A stretch of 64,000 nt of DNA from a bacterium (GTDB lineage: Bacteria > Armatimonadota > Zipacnadia > Zipacnadales > Zipacnadaceae): positions 62,001 through 126,000 of the forward strand of contig JAUWYY010000008.1 in assembly GCA_030615605.1 (NCBI GenBank), in the 5' to 3' direction. How positions within the stretch are numbered: position 1 is the first letter of the stretch; every line of letters starts with the position of its first letter. A program made the position numbers and the translations under genes. The notes beneath the pieces are model-generated. The model was not told where the DNA came from. It made no database searches and was given only the letters and a program-made list of their open reading frames with translations. Shown one piece after another: positions 9,801-18,108 of this stretch.

Positions 9801-10081
9801 CGAATCACTCCTGTCGGCAAGGAAACTACCTACTTATGGTGCTAACCCAACGACGAGGCGACCGCTCTTTCGGCGATCGCCTCGCTACTGTCTCTCTATG
9901 ACGGTCTGAACAGGTAAAAAGTTTCCTATCCATATTGCTCCTGCTATCAGTGGCCTGCGCTCACCAGTTGCTGCAAGGTAGCAGGAGGACGTCCGCTTCG
10001 CCGCGAATTACCAAGTCGTCGGGTCTGAGAAACATTCACGACGGAGAAGGTCTTTAGAACATTTGTTGGAGACGAATTTCT

Positions 10082-11137
10082 ATGAGATGGCAGCTCGGCT
10101 CTGACGCTCTGGTCCTGGGCATCGAAACCTCCTGTGACGAGACCAGCGCAGCAGTGGTGCGCGCTGGACGACAGATTCTCTCGAATGTCGTAGCGACGCA
10201 GGATGACCTCCACGCTGTCTTTGGCGGAGTAGTCCCCGAGATTGCCTCCCGCCGCCATACCGAGGTCATTACCCTGATTACACACAAAGCCCTGCACCAG
10301 GCTCACGTGTCACTGGCTGAAATTGACCTGGTAGCTGTCACCCAAGGCCCCGGCCTGATCGGTTCGCTGCTTGTCGGAGTCAGCGCCGCCAAGGGTTACG
10401 CCGCCGCCAGCGGCATCCCTCTGGTGGGGGTCAATCATCTGAAGGCTCACGTTATGTCCAACTTCATCGTTGCGCCCGGCCAACACCCGCCAGCACAGCA
10501 GCTCTTCCCTACCGTGTGTCTGCTTGCGTCGGGCGGGCATACCAGTCTCATCCTCATGCGACAATTCGGTGACTACCAATCCATCGGTCAGACGTGCGAC
10601 GACGCCGCCGGGGAGGCTCTCGACAAGGCCGCCCGCCTGCTGGAGCTGGGTTATCCGGGCGGCCCAGCTATTGAGCAGGCCGCCGCTCAGGGCGATCCCA
10701 AGGCTGTGGACCTGCCGCGGCCTCGTATTGAAGGTAGCTACGACTTCAGTTTCGCCGGTCTCAAGACAGCGCTGGCCCGCCAGGTGCGCGAAACTCCCCC
10801 GAAAACCGCTCAGCAAGTTGCTGACCTGGCCGCCAGCTTTCAGCAGGCCGTGGTAGACACGCTCGTCGCCAACCTCTCCGCGGTGATCCGGGAGCACAAG
10901 GCCAAGCAACTGATAATGGCCGGGGGCGTCGCCGCCAATCAGCATCTACGACGGAAGCTAGCCGAGGTTGCTCAGCTTCAGGAGATTCCCGTGGCCTTTC
11001 CGCCGCTCGCTCTATGCACCGACAACGCAGCGATGATCGCCGCAGCTGGCTACTTCCAAGCTACGCGCCAAGGCCTCTCTGAGCTGGATATGGACGTATT
11101 CTCCAGCCTGCCGCTGTTACCATGTGACCAACTTTAG
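10082..11137 (+). CDS. tsaD: tRNA threonylcarbamoyladenosine synthase subunit TsaD
   Basis: TsaD transfers the threonylcarbamoyl group from threonylcarbamoyl-AMP to A37 of tRNAs that read ANN codons, working with TsaB and TsaE in the cytoplasm. The 351-residue length is typical. Visible family motifs are 'VLGIETSCDETSAAVV' at the N-terminus, 'FGGVVPEIASRRH', 'VTQGPGLIGSLLVG', the metal-binding 'VNHLKAH' (the H...H pair), 'LLASGGHTSLI', 'FAGLKTAL' and 'MAGGVAANQHLR'. The ATG at 10082 follows GGAGACG. tsaB, tsaE and rimI are not adjacent, so the gene stands alone. Confidence 0.96.
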   Translation: MRWQLGSDALVLGIETSCDETSAAVVRAGRQILSNVVATQDDLHAVFGGVVPEIASRRHTEVITLITHKALHQAHVSLAEIDLVAVTQGPGLIGSLLVGVSAAKGYAAASGIPLVGVNHLKAHVMSNFIVAPGQHPPAQQLFPTVCLLASGGHTSLILMRQFGDYQSIGQTCDDAAGEALDKAARLLELGYPGGPAIEQAAAQGDPKAVDLPRPRIEGSYDFSFAGLKTALARQVRETPPKTAQQVADLAASFQQAVVDTLVANLSAVIREHKAKQLIMAGGVAANQHLRRKLAEVAQLQEIPVAFPPLALCTDNAAMIAAAGYFQATRQGLSELDMDVFSSLPLLPCDQL

Positions 11138-11634
11138 GCACGACATACTCAATTCCAAGATTGACGATAAGCCCCAGATAGGCCCCTGCCAGTGGCATCG
11201 CATTGTGGAAAAGTCGGTTGATAACAGGTGTATCTTGCCTGTAAATGTGGAAAGATGGCCAATTATAGGCCAATAGCAAGCTCAGTCGATCCGTCAGAAT
11301 TCCCTGAGAAGGCTGAAATAATCAGGGCGAGGAGAACCTTTTGATAGCGAAACACGTCTATACTATTGTACAAAACAAGCGAGACGCCCAACCACCCGCA
11401 CCTGCGGGATAGCCAGGTCATGAGAAGGTCCCACCCTCCCTCCTTCACATGCCGCACCAACTGGGCGTCTCGCCCTCTTTTTTGCCTCGGGCAGATGATA
11501 TCAATTCCTTGCTAATCTCCGCGCCACCCCAGCACAGAGGTATAGTTGCCTCAGTTACTAATACTAACTGTTGCCACACTAAACAACTTGCCAGCTCGCT
11601 CCCAAGACCACTTGACGAGGAAGGATGGCTTACA
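11138..11634. other. Intergenic region between tsaD and the aldo/keto reductase
   Basis: About 500 bases without a convincing gene. The main content is the possible structured RNA at 11371-11479, described separately. The part before it (11138-11340) shows no clear signal. The part after it (11480-11634) is the leader of the aldo/keto reductase and ends in GAGGAAGG (11617-11624), its ribosome binding site. Confidence 0.5.
11371..11479 (+). ncRNA. Possible structured RNA closed by a 12-bp stem and ending in a T tract
   Basis: GCGAGACGCCCA (11379-11390) pairs perfectly with TGGGCGTCTCGC (11462-11473), enclosing about 70 bases. Inside is a small hairpin CCCGCA-cc-TGCGGG (about 11395-11408). The closing stem is followed by CCCTCTTTTTT, as at a Rho-independent terminator. 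A -10-like TATACT (11359-11364) would place a transcript start near 11371, but no good -35 is visible. The sequence does not match SRP RNA, 6S RNA, tmRNA or a riboswitch I know. It could instead be only a long terminator for tsaD. Confidence 0.4.
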
Positions 11635-12627
11635 ATGAGATACCGACCCTTAGGGCAATCAGGAATTGAAGCATCCGTTGTTGCATTCGGAGCATGGGCA
11701 ATCGGTGGATGGTATTGGGGGGGAACGGACGAGACTCAATCAATAGACGCCATTCATGCGGCCCTTGACGCCGGAGTAAACTTCATTGACACCGCTCCCG
11801 CCTACGGACTGGGACATTCTGAGATGATCGTCGGGCAAGCCATTGCTGGACAGCGGGATCAGGTAGTAATTGCCACCAAATGTGGCCTGGTATGGCACAC
11901 TCAAAAAGGAAAGCCGCACTTCCAAGAGTACGGCAAGCACGTATACCGATACCTTGGTGCTGAGTCAATTCGCTACGAAATTGAAGAGAGTCTCAGGCGA
12001 CTTCAAACTGACTACATAGACCTCTATCAGACCCACCGGCAGGATCCAACTACCTCCATCGAGGAGACTATGGGGACACTCCTGGAGCTGAAACACCAGG
12101 GCAAGATTCGGGCCATCGGCGTCAGCAATGCGACTGCTGATGACATGGAACAGTACCGTAAGCTGGGGTCTTTGGATAGCGACCAGGAAAGATATAGCAT
12201 GCTTGACCAGCACATCGAAGAAGAGCAACTGCCCTACTGCCGGAACCAGGGTATTGCGGTGCTCGCGTACTCCCCCCTCGAACAGGGTCTCCTAACCGGC
12301 AAGGTCACCGCCGGAAGGGAATTTGCCGAAGATGACTGGCGCACCGAAAAACCGGGGTTTGATATGGACAGTCGCAGGGCAATAAACGCAATGCTGAAAG
12401 AAGACTTCCAACCTATCGCTGACCGCCATGGTTTGACCTTCGCTCAACTAGCGATCGCCTGGACCATCGCCCAGCCTGGTCTGACCCACGCTCTGGTGGG
12501 CGCGCGCAACTTGCAACAGGCTACTGAAAACGCAGCAGCAGGTGATGTACTCCTCAGCTCACAAGAGAGTGCTGCCATGAACCAAGCCGTCCGCAAGCGG
12601 GGGCTTTTCAACTTCACCTTTCGCTAG
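11635..12627 (+). CDS. Aldo/keto reductase
   Basis: An NADP-dependent oxidoreductase of 330 residues with the TIM-barrel aldo/keto reductase pattern. The start is the ATG at 11635, with GAGGAAGG 10 bases upstream; the longer frame from 11449 is leader. The catalytic tetrad is visible: Asp and Tyr in 'NFIDTAPAYGLGHSE', Lys in 'VVIATKCGL', His in 'DLYQTHRQDP'. Cofactor-binding strands follow ('VLAYSPLEQGLLTGK', 'HALVGARNLQQATENAAA'). The form is that of the AKR11/YhdN-like 'general stress' group. The substrate cannot be told from the sequence, and no pathway genes flank it. Confidence 0.92.
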   Translation: MRYRPLGQSGIEASVVAFGAWAIGGWYWGGTDETQSIDAIHAALDAGVNFIDTAPAYGLGHSEMIVGQAIAGQRDQVVIATKCGLVWHTQKGKPHFQEYGKHVYRYLGAESIRYEIEESLRRLQTDYIDLYQTHRQDPTTSIEETMGTLLELKHQGKIRAIGVSNATADDMEQYRKLGSLDSDQERYSMLDQHIEEEQLPYCRNQGIAVLAYSPLEQGLLTGKVTAGREFAEDDWRTEKPGFDMDSRRAINAMLKEDFQPIADRHGLTFAQLAIAWTIAQPGLTHALVGARNLQQATENAAAGDVLLSSQESAAMNQAVRKRGLFNFTFR

Positions 12628-12698
12628 TGGCTGTGATGAGCCCCAATTGTAGGAGGCACGTCACGAATGTCCTACTCGCCAACTGGCCCTCTGATGCA

Positions 12699-12751
12699 GA
12701 CAAAGCCCGCTGGCCTCAATCGCAAGCGGGCTTTGTCAGTTGCTTGTTTTT
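12699..12751 (+). terminator. Terminator between the aldo/keto reductase and rpsE
   Basis: A 13-bp perfect stem, GACAAAGCCCGCT (12699-12711) with AGCGGGCTTTGTC (12725-12737). TTGCTTGTTTTTG follows on the plus strand. It lies between two convergent genes and may stop transcription from both sides, though the T-rich stretch favours the plus strand. Confidence 0.7.
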
Positions 12752-12805
12752 GCGCGCAGCGCCGGATTCTGGCAGCCGGTGTTAGTCTTCGTCTGCAACT
12801 TCCAC

Positions 12806-13489
12806 TTATTGGGTTTGACTTTCTGGTTCGTCTGCAGCCTCAGGTTCTGCCCCTGCGCCACCCTCAGCGAACACCTCTTCTTCAGCTTCAGCCTCCACAA
12901 CTTCCTCTGCGCCTTCGGCTATCGCTTCCTGCTTATCCTCCTCAATCTCTTCTTTGGCATACGGATTGACAATCTCTCGGTCCATCATCTCTTCGACGGG
13001 TATACCCCGTCGTTGCGCGACTTCCTCAGGATTCCGCAATTCCGACAGCGCCCTAAAACAGGCCTTGGCGCGGTTCATCACATTGCCGCTGCCCAGCGAC
13101 TTGGTAAGTATGTCGCGGATACCGCTGATCTCGATCAGTTGCCTCACTGCACCACCAGCGACGATACCGGTACCCCGTGATGCCGGCCTCAGCATAATAA
13201 CGGCACCGCCGACTTTGGCCTGGACGACATGAGGAATGGTGTATCCATCCAGTGGAATGTCAATCATGTTCTTCTTCGCCTTGCGAATTCCCTTAGAAAT
13301 CGCTTCCGGAACATTACGGGCCTTGCCTATCGCCAGACCGATGTGCCCGCGTTTATCGCCCACAGCAACTACAACGCGGGCACTCGATAACCGCCCACCC
13401 GCTACGGTCTTCCGAGTGCGGTCAATCCGGATTACTCGATCCTCTAGCTCTTCTGCCGCCAACTTGTCACGCTCTGATACTGTGGCCAA
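12806..13489 (-). CDS. rpsE: 30S ribosomal protein S5 with an acidic C-terminal tail
   Basis: S5 binds the body of the small subunit and helps decoding fidelity and mRNA unwinding at the entry tunnel. Residues 1-165 are a full S5: 'EDRVIRIDRTRKTVAGGR' opens the double-stranded RNA-binding domain, then 'KRGHIGLAIGKARNVPEAI' and the C-terminal domain 'RPASRGTGIVAGGAVRQL..SGI'. The remaining ~60 residues are an extra tail rich in Glu and Ala (EEIEEDKQEAIAEGAEEVVE). The start is TTG at 13489, with AGGAGG ten bases upstream. It is monocistronic here. In most bacteria rpsE sits between rplR and rpmD in the spc operon, and none of those partners is nearby. Confidence 0.95.
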   Translation of the reverse strand: MATVSERDKLAAEELEDRVIRIDRTRKTVAGGRLSSARVVVAVGDKRGHIGLAIGKARNVPEAISKGIRKAKKNMIDIPLDGYTIPHVVQAKVGGAVIMLRPASRGTGIVAGGAVRQLIEISGIRDILTKSLGSGNVMNRAKACFRALSELRNPEEVAQRRGIPVEEMMDREIVNPYAKEEIEEDKQEAIAEGAEEVVEAEAEEEVFAEGGAGAEPEAADEPESQTQ

Positions 13490-13539
13490 TACAATCCAAC
13501 CTCCTGAATAAGATAGCCTCCCGCATGGGAGGGTGATTC

Positions 13540-13568
13540 ATTTTACCGCATTAGCCAGCACCTGTCAA
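13540..13568 (-). promoter_or_regulatory. Strong sigma-70-type promoter of rpsE
   Basis: On the minus strand TTGACA (13563-13568) and TAAAAT (13540-13545) are separated by 17 bases, near-consensus. Transcription should start around 13533. The ~45-base leader begins with a hairpin, CTCCC-atgc-GGGAG, ahead of the AGGAGG ribosome site. This supports rpsE being expressed by itself. Confidence 0.75.
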
Positions 13569-13991
13569 CCTGTTCGGCGCCTGGGCAGCGCCTCTTGGCT
13601 TCTACTCTCGCCGCTTTCCCTCACCCTGTGCCTCCTTGCTCAACACCACAAAGCACGATCAGCCCGCCGCAAGTGCTTGCATTCTTCGATACCAAATAAC
13701 CGCTGAGCAAAACAACCCCGCGACGACTGTCCTTCTCACAGGGCCACAAGCAATATGACAATCAATTCCAATTTGGTGGGGGCTTCTATGGCCCGCGACA
13801 TTTCGCTAGGCAAGCATCTCGCGCAGCCGTCTGCAGCACAACTGCCGGGGTATACTGACTTGAACAACCCGTAAGGCCAGGAGCAATAGAACATACGTTT
13901 CAGTTCGCAGGAAAATGTTCCTGACGCGGCAAACCGTTGAATGTACACTCTTGCACAGACCGGAAGCAGGGCCCTTCAGAGGATGGCCAAC
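13569..13991. other. Gap between parB and the rpsE promoter
   Basis: About 420 bases between the 3' end of parB and the promoter of rpsE. The only long frame (13736-13948, minus) has no family resemblance or ribosome binding site. I see no terminator with a T tract for parB and no repeat. Confidence 0.4.
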
Positions 13992-14867
13992 TCAAAGATA
14001 GTCCCCCGGGGCAATGTGCTCCGCGATTCGTTGCAGCTCCTCGGCGTCGCTAAATCGAATAAGGATCGTTCCCCCACCGCTCTTCCTGGGCTGCACCTTG
14101 ACCTCAGTGGCTAGGGTTTCCTGGAGATGCTCGCTAAGCGCCATCAAGTGAGGATCCGGTGGCACGATCCGGGAGGAGCGCCGGGCCTCTGCTGCTGGCT
14201 TATCCCGTCCCAGCACCTCGCGCACCAGTTCCTCAGTAGCACGAACGGAGAGTTCCCCGCTCTCGACCGCCCGCCATGCCTCTCGAAGCGAATGAAGGTC
14301 GTCTTCCAGGCTGAGCAAGGCACGGCCGTGCCCTTCGCTGATATTGCCCTTCGCTAGGCTCGCCAGCACCTCCTCAGGTAGTTGCAGCAGCCGGAGTGTG
14401 TTAGTGATGGCGGAGCGACTCTTGCCGATATGCTGAGCCAGTTCTTCGTGAGTGAAGTCGAAGTCATCAACGAGCTGCTGATAGGCCCGGGCTCTCTCCA
14501 CAGCATTGAGGTCTTCGCGATGCAGATTCTCGATCAAGGCCATCTCCAGAGCCTGCCGGTCCTCCACTTCCTCAACAATGCATGGTACAGTCTCCAGACC
14601 GGCTTGCTGGGCAGCTCGCCAGCGCCGCTCACCAAGGATGATCTGGTAGTTGTCACCGGCGGGCCGCACTAACAACGGCTGCAGTATGCCCTGCTGGCGA
14701 ATTGATTCGGCTAATTCATCCAATGCTGCAACATCATAGCCGCGCCGGGGCTGAAAGGGATTGGGCTGAAGCCGATCCGGCGTAACCTCTATCACTGCAC
14801 GACTTTGCGACAGGGCATTGCTGGAAATAAGCTGACTGAGACCGCGTCCAAGGCGGGATCTACTCAT
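13992..14867 (-). CDS. parB: Chromosome partitioning protein ParB
   Basis: ParB (291 residues) binds parS near the origin, spreads along DNA using CTP and loads SMC. The start is the ATG at 14865-14867, giving 'MSRSRLGRGLSQLISS', the usual N-terminal ParA-stimulating peptide with Arg residues; a longer frame runs through parA. Motifs in order: 'NPFQPRRGYD', the CTP-binding 'IILGERRWRAAQQAG' (GERR box), 'ENLHREDLNAVERARAY', and the helix-turn-helix 'FTHEELAQHIGKSRSAITNTLRLLQLPEEV'-type segment. The C-terminal dimerisation domain ends 'GTILIRFSDAEELQRIAEHI'. parA overlaps it by 8 bases, indicating translational coupling. Confidence 0.96.
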   Translation of the reverse strand: MSRSRLGRGLSQLISSNALSQSRAVIEVTPDRLQPNPFQPRRGYDVAALDELAESIRQQGILQPLLVRPAGDNYQIILGERRWRAAQQAGLETVPCIVEEVEDRQALEMALIENLHREDLNAVERARAYQQLVDDFDFTHEELAQHIGKSRSAITNTLRLLQLPEEVLASLAKGNISEGHGRALLSLEDDLHSLREAWRAVESGELSVRATEELVREVLGRDKPAAEARRSSRIVPPDPHLMALSEHLQETLATEVKVQPRKSGGGTILIRFSDAEELQRIAEHIAPGDYL

Positions 14868-15636
14868 GGGGGAATACCTCCTCGTAAAGTCGCCAGTATG
14901 CTCGACTGCCGGCACAGTGCTTGTCGTAAAGCACAGCGGGGAGTCCATAGGACGGCGCCTCCGCCAACTGCACATTGCGGGGAATAACCGTCTGGTAGAC
15001 TCGCCCCGGGAAGTTCTCGCGGACCTCCCGCTCAACCTCAGCGGCCAGGTTGGTGCGCGCATCATACATCGTCAGCGCCACACCATTGAGGCGTAAACTG
15101 GGGTTGAGTTGACTCTGAACGAGCTGAATAACCTCCAACAACTGCGTCAGACCCTCCAGCGCATAGTATTCGCACTGAATAGGGATAATGATCTGCTGAA
15201 CAGCAGTGAGGCTATTCATCGTCAGCAACCCCAAAGAAGGAGCTGTGTCAACAATAATGATATCGTAGCGCTCGTAGGCAGTTTCCAAGGCATGCTGCAG
15301 TTTGGTCTCTCGAGCAATAGCAGTGACCAGAGCTATAGAAGCCCCCGCCAGATTGATTGTAGCTGGCACCACCGAAAGGTTCTCAACCGATGTGGGGGTC
15401 ACTACCTCCGGAAACAGTTGCGCGGGATCTATAGCAGTAGAAGTAAGCAGATCATAGATACACTGGTCCAATACCGAGCGATCAACACCACAACCACTGG
15501 TGGCGTTGCCCTGCGGGTCGGCATCTACCAGCAGCACTTTATGGCCGTCCAGAGCCGCACAGGCAGCCAGATTGACTGCGGTGGTCGTCTTGCCGACACC
15601 GCCCTTCTGATTAACCACTGCATAGGACAAAGCCAT
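14860..15636 (-). CDS. parA: Chromosome partitioning ATPase ParA/Soj
   Basis: A Walker-type ATPase of 258 residues that moves the ParB-parS complex over the nucleoid. The deviant Walker A box 'QKGGVGKTTTAVNLAA' is at the N-terminus, then 'VLLVDADPQGNATSG' (Walker A' region) and 'YDIIIVDTAPSLGLLTMNSL' (Walker B). The short N-terminus without a helix-turn-helix is the chromosomal Soj type, unlike plasmid P1-type ParA. It follows rsmG by 47 bases and overlaps parB, forming the classic origin-proximal order rsmG-parA-parB. Confidence 0.97.
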   Translation of the reverse strand: MALSYAVVNQKGGVGKTTTAVNLAACAALDGHKVLLVDADPQGNATSGCGVDRSVLDQCIYDLLTSTAIDPAQLFPEVVTPTSVENLSVVPATINLAGASIALVTAIARETKLQHALETAYERYDIIIVDTAPSLGLLTMNSLTAVQQIIIPIQCEYYALEGLTQLLEVIQLVQSQLNPSLRLNGVALTMYDARTNLAAEVEREVRENFPGRVYQTVIPRNVQLAEAPSYGLPAVLYDKHCAGSRAYWRLYEEVFPHE

Positions 15637-15683
15637 TAGCGCACCTCCGGCAGCATCTTAGCCAGCGGCTGGCAGGCAAGTGA

Positions 15684-16379
15684 TCACCAACTCGTTACTT
15701 GAGGTCTATACAGCGACGCCACCAGACCCGGTACAACTGTCGGAGTGGTAGCTCGGTAGGGTAGCGAGGACTGGGGAGGACGGAAGCCTTCGTCCTCGGT
15801 CTGGTGCCAGGCCACTACATATCCACCAGACATAGCCAAGGGCCCAGCCAGTTGCAGGGCTTGCCGGGACGAGGCCACCGCCCGGAAACAGACCAAATCG
15901 TACTGGGCAACGCTGGCAGTGGCCGCCGGGGTGGCGTCCTCCTGCCGGATCGTGACATTCTCCACCCCTAGCCGTTGAACAGTCCACTCCAGAAAGGTGG
16001 CTGTCTTGCTGCTGCGATCCATCAATGTCACTTCCCAGCCAGGCTGGATAATACTCAGGGTCAAGCCCAAAGCGCCGGAGCCTGCCCCCAGGTCAACAAC
16101 TCGTTTGACCTCGCCTGGTTCGATAAGGTCGGATATCGCTAATGCTGGCGCCATGGCATACGAGAGAACGCTGGGCAGATCGGCATATTTAGACAGTCCC
16201 AGCGGTGGTGCCCTTTCTGCCAGCCATTGAGCCAAGTCAGCAATACGCTGCTGCTGATCATCAGATAGCAACCAGCCTTGAGCCTGGGCATAGTCAGCGA
16301 ATTGCTGGCAACCTGGTATGGGTAGTGGTTTCACGTGAAACAGCTCCGGGTACTGATCAGCGGCTATACGTTGGCGCAA
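15684..16379 (-). CDS. rsmG: 16S rRNA (guanine-N7) methyltransferase RsmG
   Basis: RsmG methylates G527 of 16S rRNA using S-adenosylmethionine. The 231 residues fit the family: helical N-terminus ('QQFADYAQAQGWLLSDDQQQ'), the SAM-binding 'VVDLGAGSGALGLTL', 'VTLMDRSSKTATFLEWTV', and 'YDLVCFRAVAS'. The glycine-rich loop is GAGSGALG where many family members have GSGAGFPG, so the motif is a little divergent. Residues 'LFHVKP' near the N-terminus are encoded by a parS-like site, as in other bacteria where rsmG starts with FHVK. The start is probably TTG at 16379; no strong ribosome site is seen. Confidence 0.85.
   Translation of the reverse strand: MRQRIAADQYPELFHVKPLPIPGCQQFADYAQAQGWLLSDDQQQRIADLAQWLAERAPPLGLSKYADLPSVLSYAMAPALAISDLIEPGEVKRVVDLGAGSGALGLTLSIIQPGWEVTLMDRSSKTATFLEWTVQRLGVENVTIRQEDATPAATASVAQYDLVCFRAVASSRQALQLAGPLAMSGGYVVAWHQTEDEGFRPPQSSLPYRATTPTVVPGLVASLYRPQVTSW
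16327..16342. other. parS-like site 1, inside rsmG
   Basis: GGTTTCACGTGAAACA differs from the bacterial consensus TGTTTCACGTGAAACA only at the first base, and the inner 14 bases are a perfect palindrome. It lies in the 5' coding part of rsmG, about 1.5 kb upstream of parB, a standard place for parS. It should be bound by the ParB encoded here. Confidence 0.9.
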
Positions 16380-16384
16380 GAATA

Positions 16385-16400
16385 GGTTTCACATGAAACA
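16385..16400. other. parS-like site 2, just upstream of rsmG
   Basis: GGTTTCACATGAAACA has one change from site 1, in the central CG. It lies 58 bases from site 1, measured start to start, just ahead of the rsmG start codon. Two close sites suggest a small parS cluster, though the central change may weaken this one. Confidence 0.7.
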
Positions 16401-16682
16401 TCTGACAACACTAATGAATAGTATAGCACAAACTGCCGCTAAATGCAAGGCCAAAGTCCTGCTTGCGAAGAAAGGCAGGAAAGTACAAGGAAATGACCGT
16501 ATTGCTAGACAATGCTCCTCAATGCGCTCGTAACTAGCAATATGACCCCTGCGGCATGCCATAATCCGAAAGATGCCGGCCTGATCCAGCAAATAGAGGG
16601 GAAAGCAGCAAGAGTGGAGAATGTATCATAAGCTGCTTCTGCCCGCATACCAACCGGGCGGGAATAGGAATACCAACAACAA
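16401..16682. other. Divergent intergenic region between rsmG and the DUF4432 gene
   Basis: About 280 bases that must hold the promoters of both divergent genes. I see no consensus -35/-10 pair. The one minus-strand frame here (16389-16592) has no supporting feature. Confidence 0.35.
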
Positions 16683-16696
16683 CGGAGGTGTGCACA

Positions 16697-17797
16697 ATGC
16701 CCAAGCTTTTTGGCCAACATTACTCGCGTGATGAGTTGTTGCGAAAGGTGGGGAGCGTCGATCAACTTGGTGGCGTCCGTCAGATTACCCTCGCCGACGG
16801 GAAGGCCAGAGCCAGCCGCGCCGTCGAATTTCGTACGGGAACCGGTCTGTGCTTCACTGCCGTCGCCGACCGGGCTTTGGATATCTGTTCAGCCACGTAT
16901 TGCGGCGCTTCGCTGTGCTGGCAGGCACCATGCGGCGTTGTTCATCCGGCCTATTATGAGCCGGAGGGACTGGGGTGGCTGCGCAGCTTCTTTGGGGGTC
17001 TGTTGGTGACTTGTGGTATGACCTGGATTGGAGCACCGCACGACGACCCGGCCGGCGGGGTCGAGGCACACAGTGACCTGGGCCTGCACGGCAGGATCAC
17101 CCACATCCCAGCCGAGAATCTCTACGTGGACGGAGCCTGGGAGGGCGATGAATACACTATGTGGGCTCAAGGCAATATGCGGGAGACAATGCTATTTGGC
17201 CCCAACTTGCTTCTGGCCCGCAAAGTCTGGACCCGCCTGGGGGAGAATCGAATCTGGATAGATGATGAAGTCACCAACGAGGGGTTCGGCGAGCAGGAGC
17301 ATATGTTGATGTATCACTGCAACATAGGCTTCCCCGTAGCCGACGAGCACAGCGAATACCTATTCGCCTCCGAGCAAGTGATCCCTCTCACAGAGTTGGC
17401 TGACGAATGTGCTGAGCAGTGGGACAAGTTCGCGGCTCCCAATCCCCACCAGGAGGAGCTATGTTACTATCACCGCCTGCGGGGAAACCCAGATGGTACC
17501 ACCTATGTTGCCTTCGTGAACCGAGAATTCAACAGCGGTCAGGGGCTAGGGGTATACCTGAAGTTTAATCTCGAACAGATGCCGTGGTTGCTCCAGTGGA
17601 AGATGCCCGGGGTACAGGCGTACGTAACAGGTATCGAGCCGGCCACCGGCCAGGGCGGCGACCGGCCTGGAGAACGCGAAAGTGGGCGGATGATTACCAT
17701 CGCCCCGCAGCAGTCGCGGAAGTACAATCTGGAGATTGGAGTCCTCACCAATGAGGCAGACATAGGGGCGATTGAGGACATTATTTCGAATCTCTAG
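16697..17797 (+). CDS. DUF4432 family protein (aldose 1-epimerase-like fold)
   Basis: A 366-residue protein of the galactose-mutarotase-like superfamily. ATG 16697 follows GGAGGTG at 16684-16690; an in-frame GTG at 16688 lies inside that site and is rejected. 'SRAVEFRTGTGLCFTAVADRALDI', 'CGVVHPAYYEPEGLGWLRSF', 'TCGMTWIGAPHDD' and 'SDLGLHGRITHIPAENL' give the conserved Arg, Asp and His of DUF4432, and 'HMLMYHCNIGFPV' a later His pair. Members are thought to act on sugars or sugar derivatives, but no reaction is established. No transport or catabolic genes flank it. Confidence 0.8.
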   Translation: MPKLFGQHYSRDELLRKVGSVDQLGGVRQITLADGKARASRAVEFRTGTGLCFTAVADRALDICSATYCGASLCWQAPCGVVHPAYYEPEGLGWLRSFFGGLLVTCGMTWIGAPHDDPAGGVEAHSDLGLHGRITHIPAENLYVDGAWEGDEYTMWAQGNMRETMLFGPNLLLARKVWTRLGENRIWIDDEVTNEGFGEQEHMLMYHCNIGFPVADEHSEYLFASEQVIPLTELADECAEQWDKFAAPNPHQEELCYYHRLRGNPDGTTYVAFVNREFNSGQGLGVYLKFNLEQMPWLLQWKMPGVQAYVTGIEPATGQGGDRPGERESGRMITIAPQQSRKYNLEIGVLTNEADIGAIEDIISNL

Positions 17798-18108
17798 GCA
17801 GTGGGACCACTAGATCCTGGCGCCGACGCCACCAGGAGGCCATCGGGCCAGCAATAGATAGAACATACGTACGACCCCAGGCAAGCTAGCACAGTCTTCT
17901 AAGTACCCTACTGGCTGCAGCACACCTCCCAATCAGGTTGTGGTGTTCCTATGCGAGTAGGCGGTCAGGCACTGGAACATACATTCCATAGATAAGATAG
18001 GACAGACAAGAGGACGGTCAACGCTACAGAGACGCGCACCACGGCAGAGGGCACAATAGGTATGCAGAGCAGAGAGCTTCCAATATTGAGGCAAGGGCTG
18101 CGCGGACC
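17798..18108. other. Intergenic region with no recognised feature
   Basis: About 310 bases between convergent genes. Apart from a small inverted repeat just after the stop (AGTGGGACCACT, about 17801-17812) with no T tract, I see no gene, promoter or repeat. Confidence 0.4.

Noticed and set aside
9856-9884. Inverted repeat GAGGCGA...TCGCCTC upstream of tsaD as a terminator
   Set aside because: The stem is short with a bulge and there is no T tract on either side.
11379-11473. Small SRP RNA (4.5S-like)
   Set aside because: The size and the fragment CCAGGTCA looked suggestive, but the conserved apical loop (GGAA tetraloop with GGTCAGG.CCGGAAGG.AGCAGCC pattern) is absent on both strands.
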